Below are positions 32,199 to 40,122 of a stretch of DNA of 50,260 nt, piece after piece (within the stretch, counting starts at the first letter, position 1; every line of letters starts with the position of its first letter). The notes below the pieces were generated by a model that saw only the letters and a program-made list of their open reading frames with translations, was not told where the DNA came from and did not search any database. The translations under genes were made by a program, and so were the position numbers. The stretch spans positions 1-50,260 of the forward strand of contig CAJFTU010000056.1 of assembly GCA_904420065.1 (NCBI GenBank). The letters are read 5' to 3'. The DNA comes from an uncultured Emergencia sp. GTDB taxonomy: Bacteria > Bacillota > Clostridia > Peptostreptococcales > Anaerovoracaceae.

Positions 32199-33605
32199 AT
32201 GAAACAGTTTATCGCAGAGTTTACGTCCGTATCGGGCGTGTTTAATGATTGGATTTACAGCAATGTGCTGTTTTGGGTACTGATCGCTGCCGGAGTATTT
32301 TTTTCCGTTAGAACCGGCTTTGCACAGATCAGGATGTTTCCGGAGGGAATCCGGGTATTGACGGAGAAAAGCCACAAGGGCGGCATTTCGTCTTTTCAGG
32401 CGCTGATGATCGCCACGGCCTCCCGAGTGGGAACGGGCAATATCGCAGGCGTGGCCACGGCCATTGTTTCCGGCGGCCCGGGAGCGGTCTTCTGGATGTG
32501 GATCATGGCGGTGATCGGCGCTGCTTCCGCTTTTGTGGAGTCTACGCTGGCGCAGATCTACAAGCAGCGCGACGGAGATATCTATAAAGGCGGACCGGCT
32601 TACTACATCGAGAGGGCCATGAAGGCCAGGTGGCTGGGCGTTGTCTTTGCCGTATTGCTGATTCTGACTTTTGCCTTTGGTTTTAACGGACTGCAGGCTT
32701 ATAATATCGCTTCTGCCCTGGAGCATTATGCAGGAGATAATTACCAGACGGCGGCGCTGATTACCGGGGTTGTTCTGGCGGTGATCTCTGCGGCGCTGTT
32801 CTTCGGCGGTGCGCAGAAGATCAGTCTGGTATCGTCGATCTTGGTGCCGATCATGGCGGGAATTTACATCCTGATCGGTTTGATCATCACTTTTGCGCAT
32901 ATCGGCAATCTTCCGGAAATCTTCGCCGAAATCTTCCGCGACGCTTTTGATTTTCAGGCCATATCCGGAGGTTTCGCCGGCTCCTGTGTCGTTTGGGGAA
33001 TCAAGCGGGGCCTGTTCAGCAACGAGGCGGGTATGGGTTCGGCGCCTAACGCGGCGGCAGCTGCCGACGTCAGCCATCCGGTAAAGCAGGGTATGGTTCA
33101 GGTTATTTCCGTGTTTATCGATACGATCATCATCTGTTCCACCACGGTGTTCATCATCCTTTGCACCGATCAGTTCACCTATGGGGGAGACCTCAACGGA
33201 ATTCCGCTGGTGCAGAAGTCGGTACAGTCCATGTTCGGCGAGATCGGTGTGGGCATCATTACCGTTTCGGTGGCGCTGTTCGCTTTCACGTCCCTGATCG
33301 GGAACTACTTCTACGCCGAGTTTAACGTGAAGTTTATCAGCGGAAACAAGATTTTTATGACGGTGTTCCGCATCCTTGCGGTGATTATGGTGTTTATCGG
33401 CGCGAATTCCAATCTTCAGTTGGCCTGGAACATGGCGGATATCCTTATGGCGGGAATGGCTCTGGTCAATATCATTTCCCTGTTCTGCCTCAGCGGTATT
33501 GCGGTTCGGGCGTTGGACGACTATGTCCGCCAGAAGAAGCAGGGGAAAAATCCGGTCTTCCGGGCGGCGGATATCGGATTGGACAATACGGACGTTTGGA
33601 AGTAG
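32199..33605 (+). CDS. Sodium:alanine/glycine symporter (AGCS family)
   Basis: This 468-residue membrane symporter takes up alanine or glycine with Na+. About 10-11 helices are visible. The family signature Gly-Leu-Phe-Ser-Asn-Glu-Ala-Gly-Met-Gly-Ser-Ala-Pro-Asn-Ala-Ala-Ala is near residues 270-287. An early Gly-Thr-Gly-Asn-Ile-Ala-Gly-Val motif lies near residue 84, and Gly-Gly-Pro-Ala-Tyr-Tyr-Ile near 130. A GAGGAGA site is upstream of the ATG. It is monocistronic, with a promoter and a perfect terminator, and supplies amino acids in an organism that probably ferments them. Confidence 0.93.
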   Translation: MKQFIAEFTSVSGVFNDWIYSNVLFWVLIAAGVFFSVRTGFAQIRMFPEGIRVLTEKSHKGGISSFQALMIATASRVGTGNIAGVATAIVSGGPGAVFWMWIMAVIGAASAFVESTLAQIYKQRDGDIYKGGPAYYIERAMKARWLGVVFAVLLILTFAFGFNGLQAYNIASALEHYAGDNYQTAALITGVVLAVISAALFFGGAQKISLVSSILVPIMAGIYILIGLIITFAHIGNLPEIFAEIFRDAFDFQAISGGFAGSCVVWGIKRGLFSNEAGMGSAPNAAAAADVSHPVKQGMVQVISVFIDTIIICSTTVFIILCTDQFTYGGDLNGIPLVQKSVQSMFGEIGVGIITVSVALFAFTSLIGNYFYAEFNVKFISGNKIFMTVFRILAVIMVFIGANSNLQLAWNMADILMAGMALVNIISLFCLSGIAVRALDDYVRQKKQGKNPVFRAADIGLDNTDVWK

Positions 33606-33653
33606 AGGGAATTTCATAGGAATCATGGCGGGAGAAAAATTGCCTGCCGAGAA

Positions 33654-33703
33654 GGAAGCGCCGCAGGCTCGTCAACGGAGCCTGCGGCGCTTCCGCTGTT
33701 TTT
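33654..33703 (+). terminator. Terminator of the AGCS gene
   Basis: A perfect 17-bp stem (33654-33670 with 33678-33694, beginning GGAAGCGCCGC) around a 7-base loop, followed by GCTGTTTTT. Confidence 0.92.
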
Positions 33704-33855
33704 AGATCAACCCGCTTGGAGCGGAACCGCTTTCGGATTTCATCTTTAGCGAAGTGGCCGAGTGGCGGAACAAAAAAGTAAGCGATGGCAGCAATGAGCC
33801 TATACCACTCGTTTTTCGCCTCCGAACCGGCTCCGGGCCCATGGAGAAATTCGTC

Positions 33856-33883
33856 TTGAAAGATATTTTCCCTCGTATATAAT
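33856..33883 (+). promoter_or_regulatory. Promoter of the EamA gene
   Basis: TTGAAA (33856-33861), a 16-base spacer and TATAAT (33878-33883). The ATG at 33889 falls at the expected transcription start, which argues against it as a start codon. Confidence 0.65.
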
Positions 33884-33927
33884 AAATAATGGAGAAAATC
33901 GCGTTTAATCATCGGGAGGTATGTGTT

Positions 33928-35025
33928 TTGAATAGAAAATACGGTTATATCTGCATTTTAATCACTACTCTTTTGTTCAGTTCCATGGAAGTAGCCAGCA
34001 AATTCATCGCGGACGATTTTCATCCGATCCAGATCACCTTTACCCGCTTCTTTATTGCCGGACTGATTCTGCTTCCCATGGCGGCCGGGGCCCTGCGAAG
34101 GAGAGGATTGAAACTGGAAAAGGGAGACTGCCTGAAGATGGCGGCTCTGGGCTTCTTAGGCGTTTTTTTCAGTATGACTTTTTATCAGCTGTCCATTCTA
34201 TACATCGACGCTTCTGCCGTAGCGGTGTTGTTTAGCTGCAATCCGCTGTTCGTCACCGTCTTTGCGGTTACGCTCATTGGGGAAAAGGCGGGAACGAAAA
34301 AAATCGCCGCTATTATCGTCGAATTGATCGGTATCGTGTGCATCGTGCAGCCGTGGAATATTCAGCTGAGTCTGTTGGGGATCGCCTTCGTGCTTATCTC
34401 GGCGGCCTCCTTTGCTCTGTACGGCGTGCTGGGAAAGAAACAGTGCGCAAAAATGGGAGGAATTGTGGTCACCTGCGGCAGCTTTCTTTTCGGCAGCGTG
34501 GAAATGATGGCGGTTTCCGCCCTGACTAAAATTCCGGCTGCAGCTGCCTTCATGAGCGGTCACGGTTTTTCATCTTTTGCCGATATTCCGTTTTTTTCCG
34601 GCTATACGGCGGAAAATTTTCTCGACATGGCCTACCTCTGCCTGATCTGTACCAGCGTAGGCTATGCCTGCTATTTCCTCGCAATGGAGCAGGTCAGCGC
34701 TCAGACCGTCTCTCTGGTATTCTTTTTCAAGCCGGTTTTGGCGCCGATTATGGCGTCCCTGATTTTGGGAGAAAGTATTCCTGTGGCTATGATCGCGGGC
34801 ATCGCGCTGATTTTGGGCAGTTCCCTGCTTTCCATGGCCGAAGAGAGGCAGGAAAGCAAAGCTGCAGTATTGATAGAGTCAGAGCCTGACGGAAATATGG
34901 CTAACATCGGGATAAAGAAGGCGGAAAAATTTGTGGAAACTGTGGAACAAGAGGCTGAAGAACTGGCCGAAGAGCTTCGTGAGAGCGAAGTGGTTCTGGC
35001 GGTGTCTGAAACAGAAAGAACCTGA
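33928..35025 (+). CDS. EamA/DMT family transporter
   Basis: This 365-residue drug/metabolite-type transporter has ten hydrophobic helices in two EamA repeats (about 5-140 and 150-305). An unusually acidic C-terminal tail of about 60 residues, rich in Glu and Ser, follows. TTG 33928 is preferred because GGGAGG lies 8 bases upstream; ATG 33889 overlaps the promoter. It is followed 43 bases later by an isochorismatase-type hydrolase and then the thiamine salvage genes, so it could carry a thiamine precursor or an unrelated metabolite; the sequence does not decide. Confidence 0.85.
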   Translation: MNRKYGYICILITTLLFSSMEVASKFIADDFHPIQITFTRFFIAGLILLPMAAGALRRRGLKLEKGDCLKMAALGFLGVFFSMTFYQLSILYIDASAVAVLFSCNPLFVTVFAVTLIGEKAGTKKIAAIIVELIGIVCIVQPWNIQLSLLGIAFVLISAASFALYGVLGKKQCAKMGGIVVTCGSFLFGSVEMMAVSALTKIPAAAAFMSGHGFSSFADIPFFSGYTAENFLDMAYLCLICTSVGYACYFLAMEQVSAQTVSLVFFFKPVLAPIMASLILGESIPVAMIAGIALILGSSLLSMAEERQESKAAVLIESEPDGNMANIGIKKAEKFVETVEQEAEELAEELRESEVVLAVSETERT

Positions 35026-35068
35026 AATTCTGAAACAGCGACAGGAAGCAAATAGGAGGTATAAGAAA

Positions 35069-35647
35069 ATGTCGGAGAAACAACAAAAGAGCGCCCTTCT
35101 TGTCATCGATATGCAGAAGGCCTTTGTCGAGCCGGGTGCCGCCCACTGCATCAAAGGCGCCAAAGCTACAGTGCCTTACTGTGCTGAGGAAATCGAGAAA
35201 GCCCGCCGGGCGGGAATTCCCGTTTTTTGGATAAAGCGGCAGTATCGTCAGGATGGAAGTGACGTGGAATTTACCCGGCGCCAGTCGTGGCTGGACGGAG
35301 GGCGGACCATGGCTCCCGGCTCAAAGGGAATCAACAGTGAGGAGCTGGCCGAGGGTCTGGTTCAACAACCGGAGGATTACGAGATCATTAAACCACGGTG
35401 GAGCGCTTTCTTTCAGACCAAACTGGATCTGGTGCTCCGCAGGCTGGGTGTGGATACGGTGATTCTGATCGGAACCACGACGCCCAACTGTATACGGACA
35501 ACCTGTTACGACGCTATCGCTTTGGATTATCGCACCGTAATCATCGAAAGGTGCTGTTCCTCCCAGAACGAGGAGATACAGAGAGTGAATATGGAGGATA
35601 TGGAGCGGATAGGCGCAGTCATCGTCCGGCAGCATACAGAGGGATGA
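35069..35647 (+). CDS. Isochorismatase-family cysteine hydrolase
   Basis: This 192-residue hydrolase has the nicotinamidase/isochorismatase fold. The triad is visible: Asp14 (Val-Ile-Asp-Met-Gln), Lys108 (Ile-Ile-Lys-Pro-Arg) and Cys141 (Thr-Thr-Pro-Asn-Cys-Ile-Arg-Thr-Thr). These enzymes cleave amides or vinyl ethers in the cytosol; the substrate here is unknown. The ATG has AGGAGG ten bases upstream, and the long frame before it is a shadow of the EamA gene. It lies between EamA and thiM and may share their transcript. Confidence 0.88.
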   Translation: MSEKQQKSALLVIDMQKAFVEPGAAHCIKGAKATVPYCAEEIEKARRAGIPVFWIKRQYRQDGSDVEFTRRQSWLDGGRTMAPGSKGINSEELAEGLVQQPEDYEIIKPRWSAFFQTKLDLVLRRLGVDTVILIGTTTPNCIRTTCYDAIALDYRTVIIERCCSSQNEEIQRVNMEDMERIGAVIVRQHTEG

Positions 35648-35654
35648 GCATCCG

Positions 35655-35688
35655 AAGCTGGGAGGAAAGGCTGAAAGGCAGCTTTTTT
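35655..35688 (+). terminator. Possible weak terminator before thiM
   Basis: AAGCTG (35655-35660) with CAGCTT (35679-35684), or a shorter GCTG-AAAGG-CAGC, followed by TTTTTT. It sits between the hydrolase and thiM and could partly separate the thiamine genes. Confidence 0.45.
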
Positions 35689-35714
35689 GTGCCGGCAGCA
35701 AGGAGGAAGAAATT

Positions 35715-36539
35715 ATGCTGAAAGATAAATTGGACAATTTGAGAAAAAACGGAGCATTGATTCACAACATCACCAATTACGTGACGGTCAACGACGTGGC
35801 CAACGCTCTGCTGGCCTGTGGAGGCAGCCCGATCATGGCCGATGACGAGGAAGAGGCGCCGGAGATTACGGCGATCTGCGGAGGACTGAATATCAATATC
35901 GGCACGCTGAATAAGCGAACCATTCCTGCCATGTATGCTGCCGGCCGGAAGGCCAATGAGCTGGGACACAGGGTTCTCTTGGATCCGGTAGGATCGGGCG
36001 CCAGCCGTCTGCGGACCGAAACGGCCAGAGGCCTGATCCGGGAGATTCGCTTTGATGTAATACGGGGAAATATTTCGGAGATAAAGGCTCTCGCCGTGGG
36101 AACGGAAACGACAAAAGGAGTCGACGCCGATGTGGCTGACGCCGTTACCGAAGACAATCTGAGCGAAGCGGTGGAGTTTGTGAAAAGCTTTGCCAGAAGA
36201 GAGGGCTGCGTTGCCGCGGTCACAGGAGCTATAGATTTGGTTTCCGACGGGCAAAGGTGCTTTGTCATACGTAACGGAAGGCCGGAAATGGGCAGAATTA
36301 CCGGAACCGGCTGTCAGCTTTCGGCTGTGATGACGGCCTTTATTACGGCCAACAGGCGCGAGGAAGTCCTCGAATCGGCCGCCGCTGCGGTCTGCGCCAT
36401 GGGACTGGCGGGAGAAATCGGGTTTTTCCGCCTGTCTCCGGGAGAGGGAAATGCGACTTACCGGAATCGGATCATCGACGCTCTCTATCACATGGATGGG
36501 GATCAGTTGGAGAAAGGAGCCAGATATGAAATTCGATAA
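35715..36539 (+). CDS. thiM: Hydroxyethylthiazole kinase
   Basis: The enzyme phosphorylates 4-methyl-5-(2-hydroxyethyl)thiazole, the salvage entry for the thiazole half of thiamine. The 274-residue, ribokinase-like protein shows Asn-Tyr-Val-Thr-Val-Asn-Asp-Val-Ala-Asn near 21-30, Pro-Ile-Met-Ala-Asp near 38-42, Leu-Asp-Pro-Val-Gly, and the C-terminal active-site motif Gly-Thr-Gly-Cys-Gln-Leu near 196-201. An AAGGAGGAA site precedes the ATG. It overlaps thiE by 14 bases, opening the operon thiM-thiE-HAD-thiD-MFS. I see no TPP riboswitch in front of it. Confidence 0.95.
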   Translation: MLKDKLDNLRKNGALIHNITNYVTVNDVANALLACGGSPIMADDEEEAPEITAICGGLNINIGTLNKRTIPAMYAAGRKANELGHRVLLDPVGSGASRLRTETARGLIREIRFDVIRGNISEIKALAVGTETTKGVDADVADAVTEDNLSEAVEFVKSFARREGCVAAVTGAIDLVSDGQRCFVIRNGRPEMGRITGTGCQLSAVMTAFITANRREEVLESAAAAVCAMGLAGEIGFFRLSPGEGNATYRNRIIDALYHMDGDQLEKGARYEIR

Positions 36540-37167
36540 AAGGGATCTTTTGCTTTACGCGGTGACGGACCGGCGCTGGACCGGCGAAGAGACGCTGTAC
36601 ACTCAGGTGGAGAAAGCCCTTACGGGCGGAGCGACTTTTGTGCAGCTGCGGGAGAAGAACCTGTCCGAGACCGAGGTTCTCGAGGAAGCCCGAGAAATTC
36701 AGGCGCTCTGCAGAAAATACGGCGTGCCTTTCGTCATTGACGACGACGTGGAACTTGCGGTAAAAATAGGCGCCGACGGCGTGCATGTGGGGCAGAGCGA
36801 TCTGGGAGCGGCCGAGGCGCGCAAAAGGATCGGCCCGGATAAGATATTAGGCGTTTCTGCGCAGACGATAGAACAGGCCCGTCAGGCAGAAGCGCAGGGG
36901 GCGGATTATCTGGGCGTCGGAGCAGTCTTTTCTACCGGATCTAAGGACGACGCGGTGGAAGTGGATCACCAGGAGGCTGAGGCGATCTGCCGCGGGGTTT
37001 CCATACCGGCGGTGGCTATCGGCGGCATTACTGCGGAAAACGCCGGAAAACTTGCGGGGAGAGGCTTTGCCGGTATCGCGGTTATCAGTTCCCTGTTCGG
37101 CGCCGAAGATATTGAAGAAGCGGCGCGGCGTCTCAGAAAGGCTTCTGAGGAAATGGTGAAAAAATGA
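36526..37167 (+). CDS. thiE: Thiamine-phosphate synthase
   Basis: The enzyme joins HMP-pyrophosphate (from ThiD) with thiazole phosphate (from ThiM) to give thiamine phosphate. The 213-residue TIM barrel has Gln-Leu-Arg-Glu-Lys-Asn near 37-42, Asp-Asp-Asp-Val-Glu-Leu-Ala, Gly-Val-His-Val-Gly-Gln-Ser-Asp, Gly-Val-Gly-Ala-Val-Phe-Ser-Thr-Gly-Ser-Lys and the phosphate loop Ala-Ile-Gly-Gly-Ile. ATG 36526 has GAAAGGAG upstream. It overlaps thiM and, by ATGA, the following HAD gene. Confidence 0.96.
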   Translation: MKFDKRDLLLYAVTDRRWTGEETLYTQVEKALTGGATFVQLREKNLSETEVLEEAREIQALCRKYGVPFVIDDDVELAVKIGADGVHVGQSDLGAAEARKRIGPDKILGVSAQTIEQARQAEAQGADYLGVGAVFSTGSKDDAVEVDHQEAEAICRGVSIPAVAIGGITAENAGKLAGRGFAGIAVISSLFGAEDIEEAARRLRKASEEMVKK

Positions 37168-37835
37168 TCAGAGGAGCGATTTTTGATGTTGACGGCACCC
37201 TATTAGATACTATGCCTGTGTGGACCGACGCCGGAGCCCGCTATCTGGCGTCCCTCGGAATAGAAGCAGAAGAGGGACTTGGCGCGAAGCTTTTTTCCAT
37301 GACGGTGGATATGGGCGCGGTGTATCTGAAGGAAAATTATCCCCTTTCCCAGTCCCTTTCCGAAATAAAAAAGGGGATCAACGGAGCGGTGGAGAACTAT
37401 TATTTTACGGAAGCCGATTTTAAACCGGGGGCGCGGGAACTGCTGGATCAGATGAAGGAAGCGGGCATACGGATGTCCGTGGCTACCTCCACAGATAAAT
37501 ACTGCATTCTCGCGGCTTTTGAGCGTTTGGACTGCGCGTCCTATTTCGATGTCATTTTGACCTGCGGGGAAGTGGGCGCCAGCAAGTCTAACCCGAAGAT
37601 ATTCTATGAAGCGATAAAAGCGATGAACACGCCGGTGGAGGAGACCTGGCTCTTTGAAGACGGCCTGTATTCCATCAAGACGGCCAAAGCGGAAGGCTTT
37701 AAGATTGTAGGTGTATACGATTCAGTCAGCGAGGCGGATCAGGAGGAAATCAGGATCTGGTCGGACATCTATGTCCGGGATCTCAGCCGATTGTCGGTTC
37801 AGTCCGGCTTTCTCACCGGAGGCGCCGACTGGTGA
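37164..37835 (+). CDS. HAD-family phosphatase in the thiamine operon
   Basis: This 223-residue haloacid-dehalogenase hydrolase is of the beta-phosphoglucomutase-like subgroup. The nucleophile motif Asp-Val-Asp-Gly-Thr-Leu-Leu-Asp is at residues 8-15, the Thr-Ser motif at Ala-Thr-Ser-Thr, Lys-Ser-Asn-Pro-Lys as motif III and Phe-Glu-Asp-Gly as motif IV, with a helical cap between. It overlaps thiE by ATGA and precedes thiD, so a role in thiamine metabolism is likely, for example dephosphorylating thiamine phosphate or clearing pyrimidine phosphates. The exact substrate is inferred from position only. Confidence 0.85.
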   Translation: MIRGAIFDVDGTLLDTMPVWTDAGARYLASLGIEAEEGLGAKLFSMTVDMGAVYLKENYPLSQSLSEIKKGINGAVENYYFTEADFKPGARELLDQMKEAGIRMSVATSTDKYCILAAFERLDCASYFDVILTCGEVGASKSNPKIFYEAIKAMNTPVEETWLFEDGLYSIKTAKAEGFKIVGVYDSVSEADQEEIRIWSDIYVRDLSRLSVQSGFLTGGADW

Positions 37836-37919
37836 GACCGGTTTGGGAAAACGTATTGATCCGGATCGAGGGGAAGTTTGTTAAAGAATTACATTTTCAG
37901 ATTTGACGAGGAGAAGAGC

Positions 37920-38735
37920 ATGAAGAGAAGAACTGCGTTAACTATTGCCGGAAGCGATTCCAGCGGCGGAGCGGGAATCCAGGCGGATATCAAGACCATG
38001 ATCGTAAACGGTGTATATGCCATGAGCGCTGTGACGGCGCTGACGGCACAGAATACTATGGGTGTAACCGCCGTCGAAGAGTCGACGCCGGAATTTCTCG
38101 CAGCACAGATCGACGCCGTTTTTACCGATATTCGTCCTGACGCCGTGAAAATCGGCATGGTCTCCTCCGGTGCGCTGATCAGGGTAATTGCGGCAAAGCT
38201 GGCGGAATACAAAGCGGAAAATATCGTCGTAGATCCGGTGATGGTGGCGACCAGCGGAGCGAAACTGATTTCTGAAGAGGGCATAGAGGCCCTGTCCACT
38301 TTCCTTCTGCCTGCGGCTGCGGTGATCACGCCCAACATTCCGGAGGCGCAAATACTGGCTTCTATGGAAATAACCACTCCTGACGATATGGAAAAGGCTG
38401 CCGGCAGAATTTATGACAAGTACGGCTGCAGCGTGCTCTGCAAGGGGGGACATCAGCTTAATGACGCCAACGACCTCCTCTACGACGGAAAATCTATGCG
38501 CTGGTTCAGAGGAAAGAGAATCGATAATCCAAACACCCATGGAACCGGCTGCACGCTTTCCAGCGCCATCGCTGCCAATCTGGCCAAAGGGGCGGATCTG
38601 CCTCAGGCTGTGGAGCGGGCCAAAGAATACGTGTCCGGCGCGCTGGCGGCAATGCTGGATTTGGGCAGAGGAAGCGGTCCCATGGATCACGGTTTTCCTC
38701 TCGATTCGGTGAATACGGAGGCGTCTGATCGATGA
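37920..38735 (+). CDS. thiD: Hydroxymethylpyrimidine/phosphomethylpyrimidine kinase
   Basis: The enzyme phosphorylates HMP and HMP-phosphate to HMP-pyrophosphate for ThiE. The 271-residue ribokinase-fold protein has the N-terminal Ile-Ala-Gly-Ser-Asp-Ser-Ser-Gly-Gly-Ala-Gly-Ile-Gln-Ala-Asp motif, Val-Asp-Pro-Val-Met near 101-105, Thr-Pro-Asn-Ile-Pro-Glu and the C-terminal Asn-Thr-His-Gly-Thr-Gly-Cys-Thr-Leu-Ser. ATG 37920 has GAGGAG 7 bases upstream; a TTG at 37878 is in the same frame but poorly placed. It overlaps the following transporter gene by ATGA. Confidence 0.96.
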   Translation: MKRRTALTIAGSDSSGGAGIQADIKTMIVNGVYAMSAVTALTAQNTMGVTAVEESTPEFLAAQIDAVFTDIRPDAVKIGMVSSGALIRVIAAKLAEYKAENIVVDPVMVATSGAKLISEEGIEALSTFLLPAAAVITPNIPEAQILASMEITTPDDMEKAAGRIYDKYGCSVLCKGGHQLNDANDLLYDGKSMRWFRGKRIDNPNTHGTGCTLSSAIAANLAKGADLPQAVERAKEYVSGALAAMLDLGRGSGPMDHGFPLDSVNTEASDR

Positions 38736-39937
38736 AGAAGCTGCTGAATTTCGATTATGCCTGCATACAGGGAACCTATTGGATGCTCTACGGAATTTTG
38801 AGCAGTTTCGCTTCGGTATTCCTTCTTTCCCGAGGATATTCCAATTCGGAAATCGGCGTTATCCTGGCTGCGGCCAACGTAGCGGCAGTGGTTCTGCAGC
38901 CCCTCGCAGCGGATCTGGCCGACCGTTCGGGCCGAGTGTCTCTGATCGGAATTACTCAATGGATGACCGTTATGATGATGGTGATGACCATCGGTCTCTT
39001 CACCTTTCAAAAAAAGTCGCTGGCTCTGTCGGCGATCTTTGTCCTTTTGATCGCATGGCACACCATACTGCAGCCTCTGGTTAACTCTCTGAACTTCAGG
39101 CTGCAGGAGTGCGGCGTTCATATCAACTTCGGGATGGCCCGAAGTCTGGGATCTCTGGCCTACTCTATCCTTATGGCGGTTCTGGGTACAGTTGTGGAAA
39201 ATCACGGAACCGGAGTTTTGCCTGTAACCGGGGAAATCGTCATGGTCATGCTTCTGATCAGTCTCTTCGTGACAAAGCGCCAGTATGACAAAGCTCACCG
39301 GGAAAATCTAAAGGAAGTTCAATCCCGCGGCGAACCGGAAGAAGACGGAGAGATCAACCTGATCAGCTTCGTCCGGCGAAACAAGGTCTTTTTTATTGTC
39401 AATATCGGCGTTGTCGGTCTGTACTTCAGCAATTCCGTGCTGAACAACTATATGATGCAGATCGTCAGCGATGTGGGCGGAAACAGTGAGGACATGGGAA
39501 GAATACTGTCCCTGATGGCATTTTTGGAAATTCCGACCATGTTCTGTTTCGACGCCCTGCGCAGGAGGTTCTCCTGTCAGCTGATGCTGAAGGCGGCGGC
39601 GGCAGGATTTACCGTGAAGATCGCTCTGTGCTGGGCGGCTCAGTCGGTAGCCATGATCTTCGCAGCGCACCTTTTTCAGCTCGTGTCCTTCGCGCTGTTC
39701 CTGCCGGCGATGGTCCACTTTATCGACGAGATCATGAGCCGGGGAGAAGCGGTTAAAGGGCAGGCCCTGTTTACCACCATGATCACCGTCACTACGGTGT
39801 TTTCCAGCCTGGTGGGCGGAGTGATCCTGGATATGAGCGGGGCAAAGATGCTGACGCTGACAGCCACATTGGTTACGGCTGTCGGGGCGGTAATCATTTT
39901 TCTCTCCGTTGACCGGGTGAAAACTTCCCGATCTTGA
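38732..39937 (+). CDS. MFS transporter at the end of the thiamine operon
   Basis: This 401-residue major facilitator protein has twelve predicted helices and a charged central loop (about 190-210). The N-terminal half resembles the LacY/nucleoside-symporter-like MFS_1 subgroup (Tyr-Trp-Met-Leu-Tyr-Gly, then Gly-Tyr-Ser-Asn-Ser-Glu-Ile-Gly). Its start overlaps thiD by four bases, so it is almost certainly co-regulated with the salvage genes. Uptake of HMP, thiazole or thiamine is a reasonable inference; no sequence motif proves it. No clear terminator follows. Confidence 0.82.
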   Translation: MKKLLNFDYACIQGTYWMLYGILSSFASVFLLSRGYSNSEIGVILAAANVAAVVLQPLAADLADRSGRVSLIGITQWMTVMMMVMTIGLFTFQKKSLALSAIFVLLIAWHTILQPLVNSLNFRLQECGVHINFGMARSLGSLAYSILMAVLGTVVENHGTGVLPVTGEIVMVMLLISLFVTKRQYDKAHRENLKEVQSRGEPEEDGEINLISFVRRNKVFFIVNIGVVGLYFSNSVLNNYMMQIVSDVGGNSEDMGRILSLMAFLEIPTMFCFDALRRRFSCQLMLKAAAAGFTVKIALCWAAQSVAMIFAAHLFQLVSFALFLPAMVHFIDEIMSRGEAVKGQALFTTMITVTTVFSSLVGGVILDMSGAKMLTLTATLVTAVGAVIIFLSVDRVKTSRS

Positions 39938-40122
39938 AAATGCAGAAACGAAACGGGTTTTCAATCCGGTCCGTACGGCGGGAAGCAGCTGGTTTACAGA
40001 GTTAAACGGCTATAGTGTTTCCGTCTGTCTTCCTTTACAAATCTAAGAAATTGACTATTTGATATTTATTTTAAATAGATTAAAATAAAATGAGGAAAGT
40101 TTTTCATAAGGGAGGAGACATA

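Larger units (their letters stand above)
33606..33927. other. Intergenic region between AGCS and EamA genes
   Basis: This 322-base gap holds the AGCS terminator (33654-33703) and the EamA promoter (33856-33883). The 150 bases between them have no convincing gene, repeat or riboswitch that I can see. Confidence 0.6.

Noticed and set aside
35648-35714. TPP riboswitch expected before thiM.
   Set aside because: Neither the CTGAGA nor the ACCTGATCTGG-type motif is visible here or in the EamA leader.
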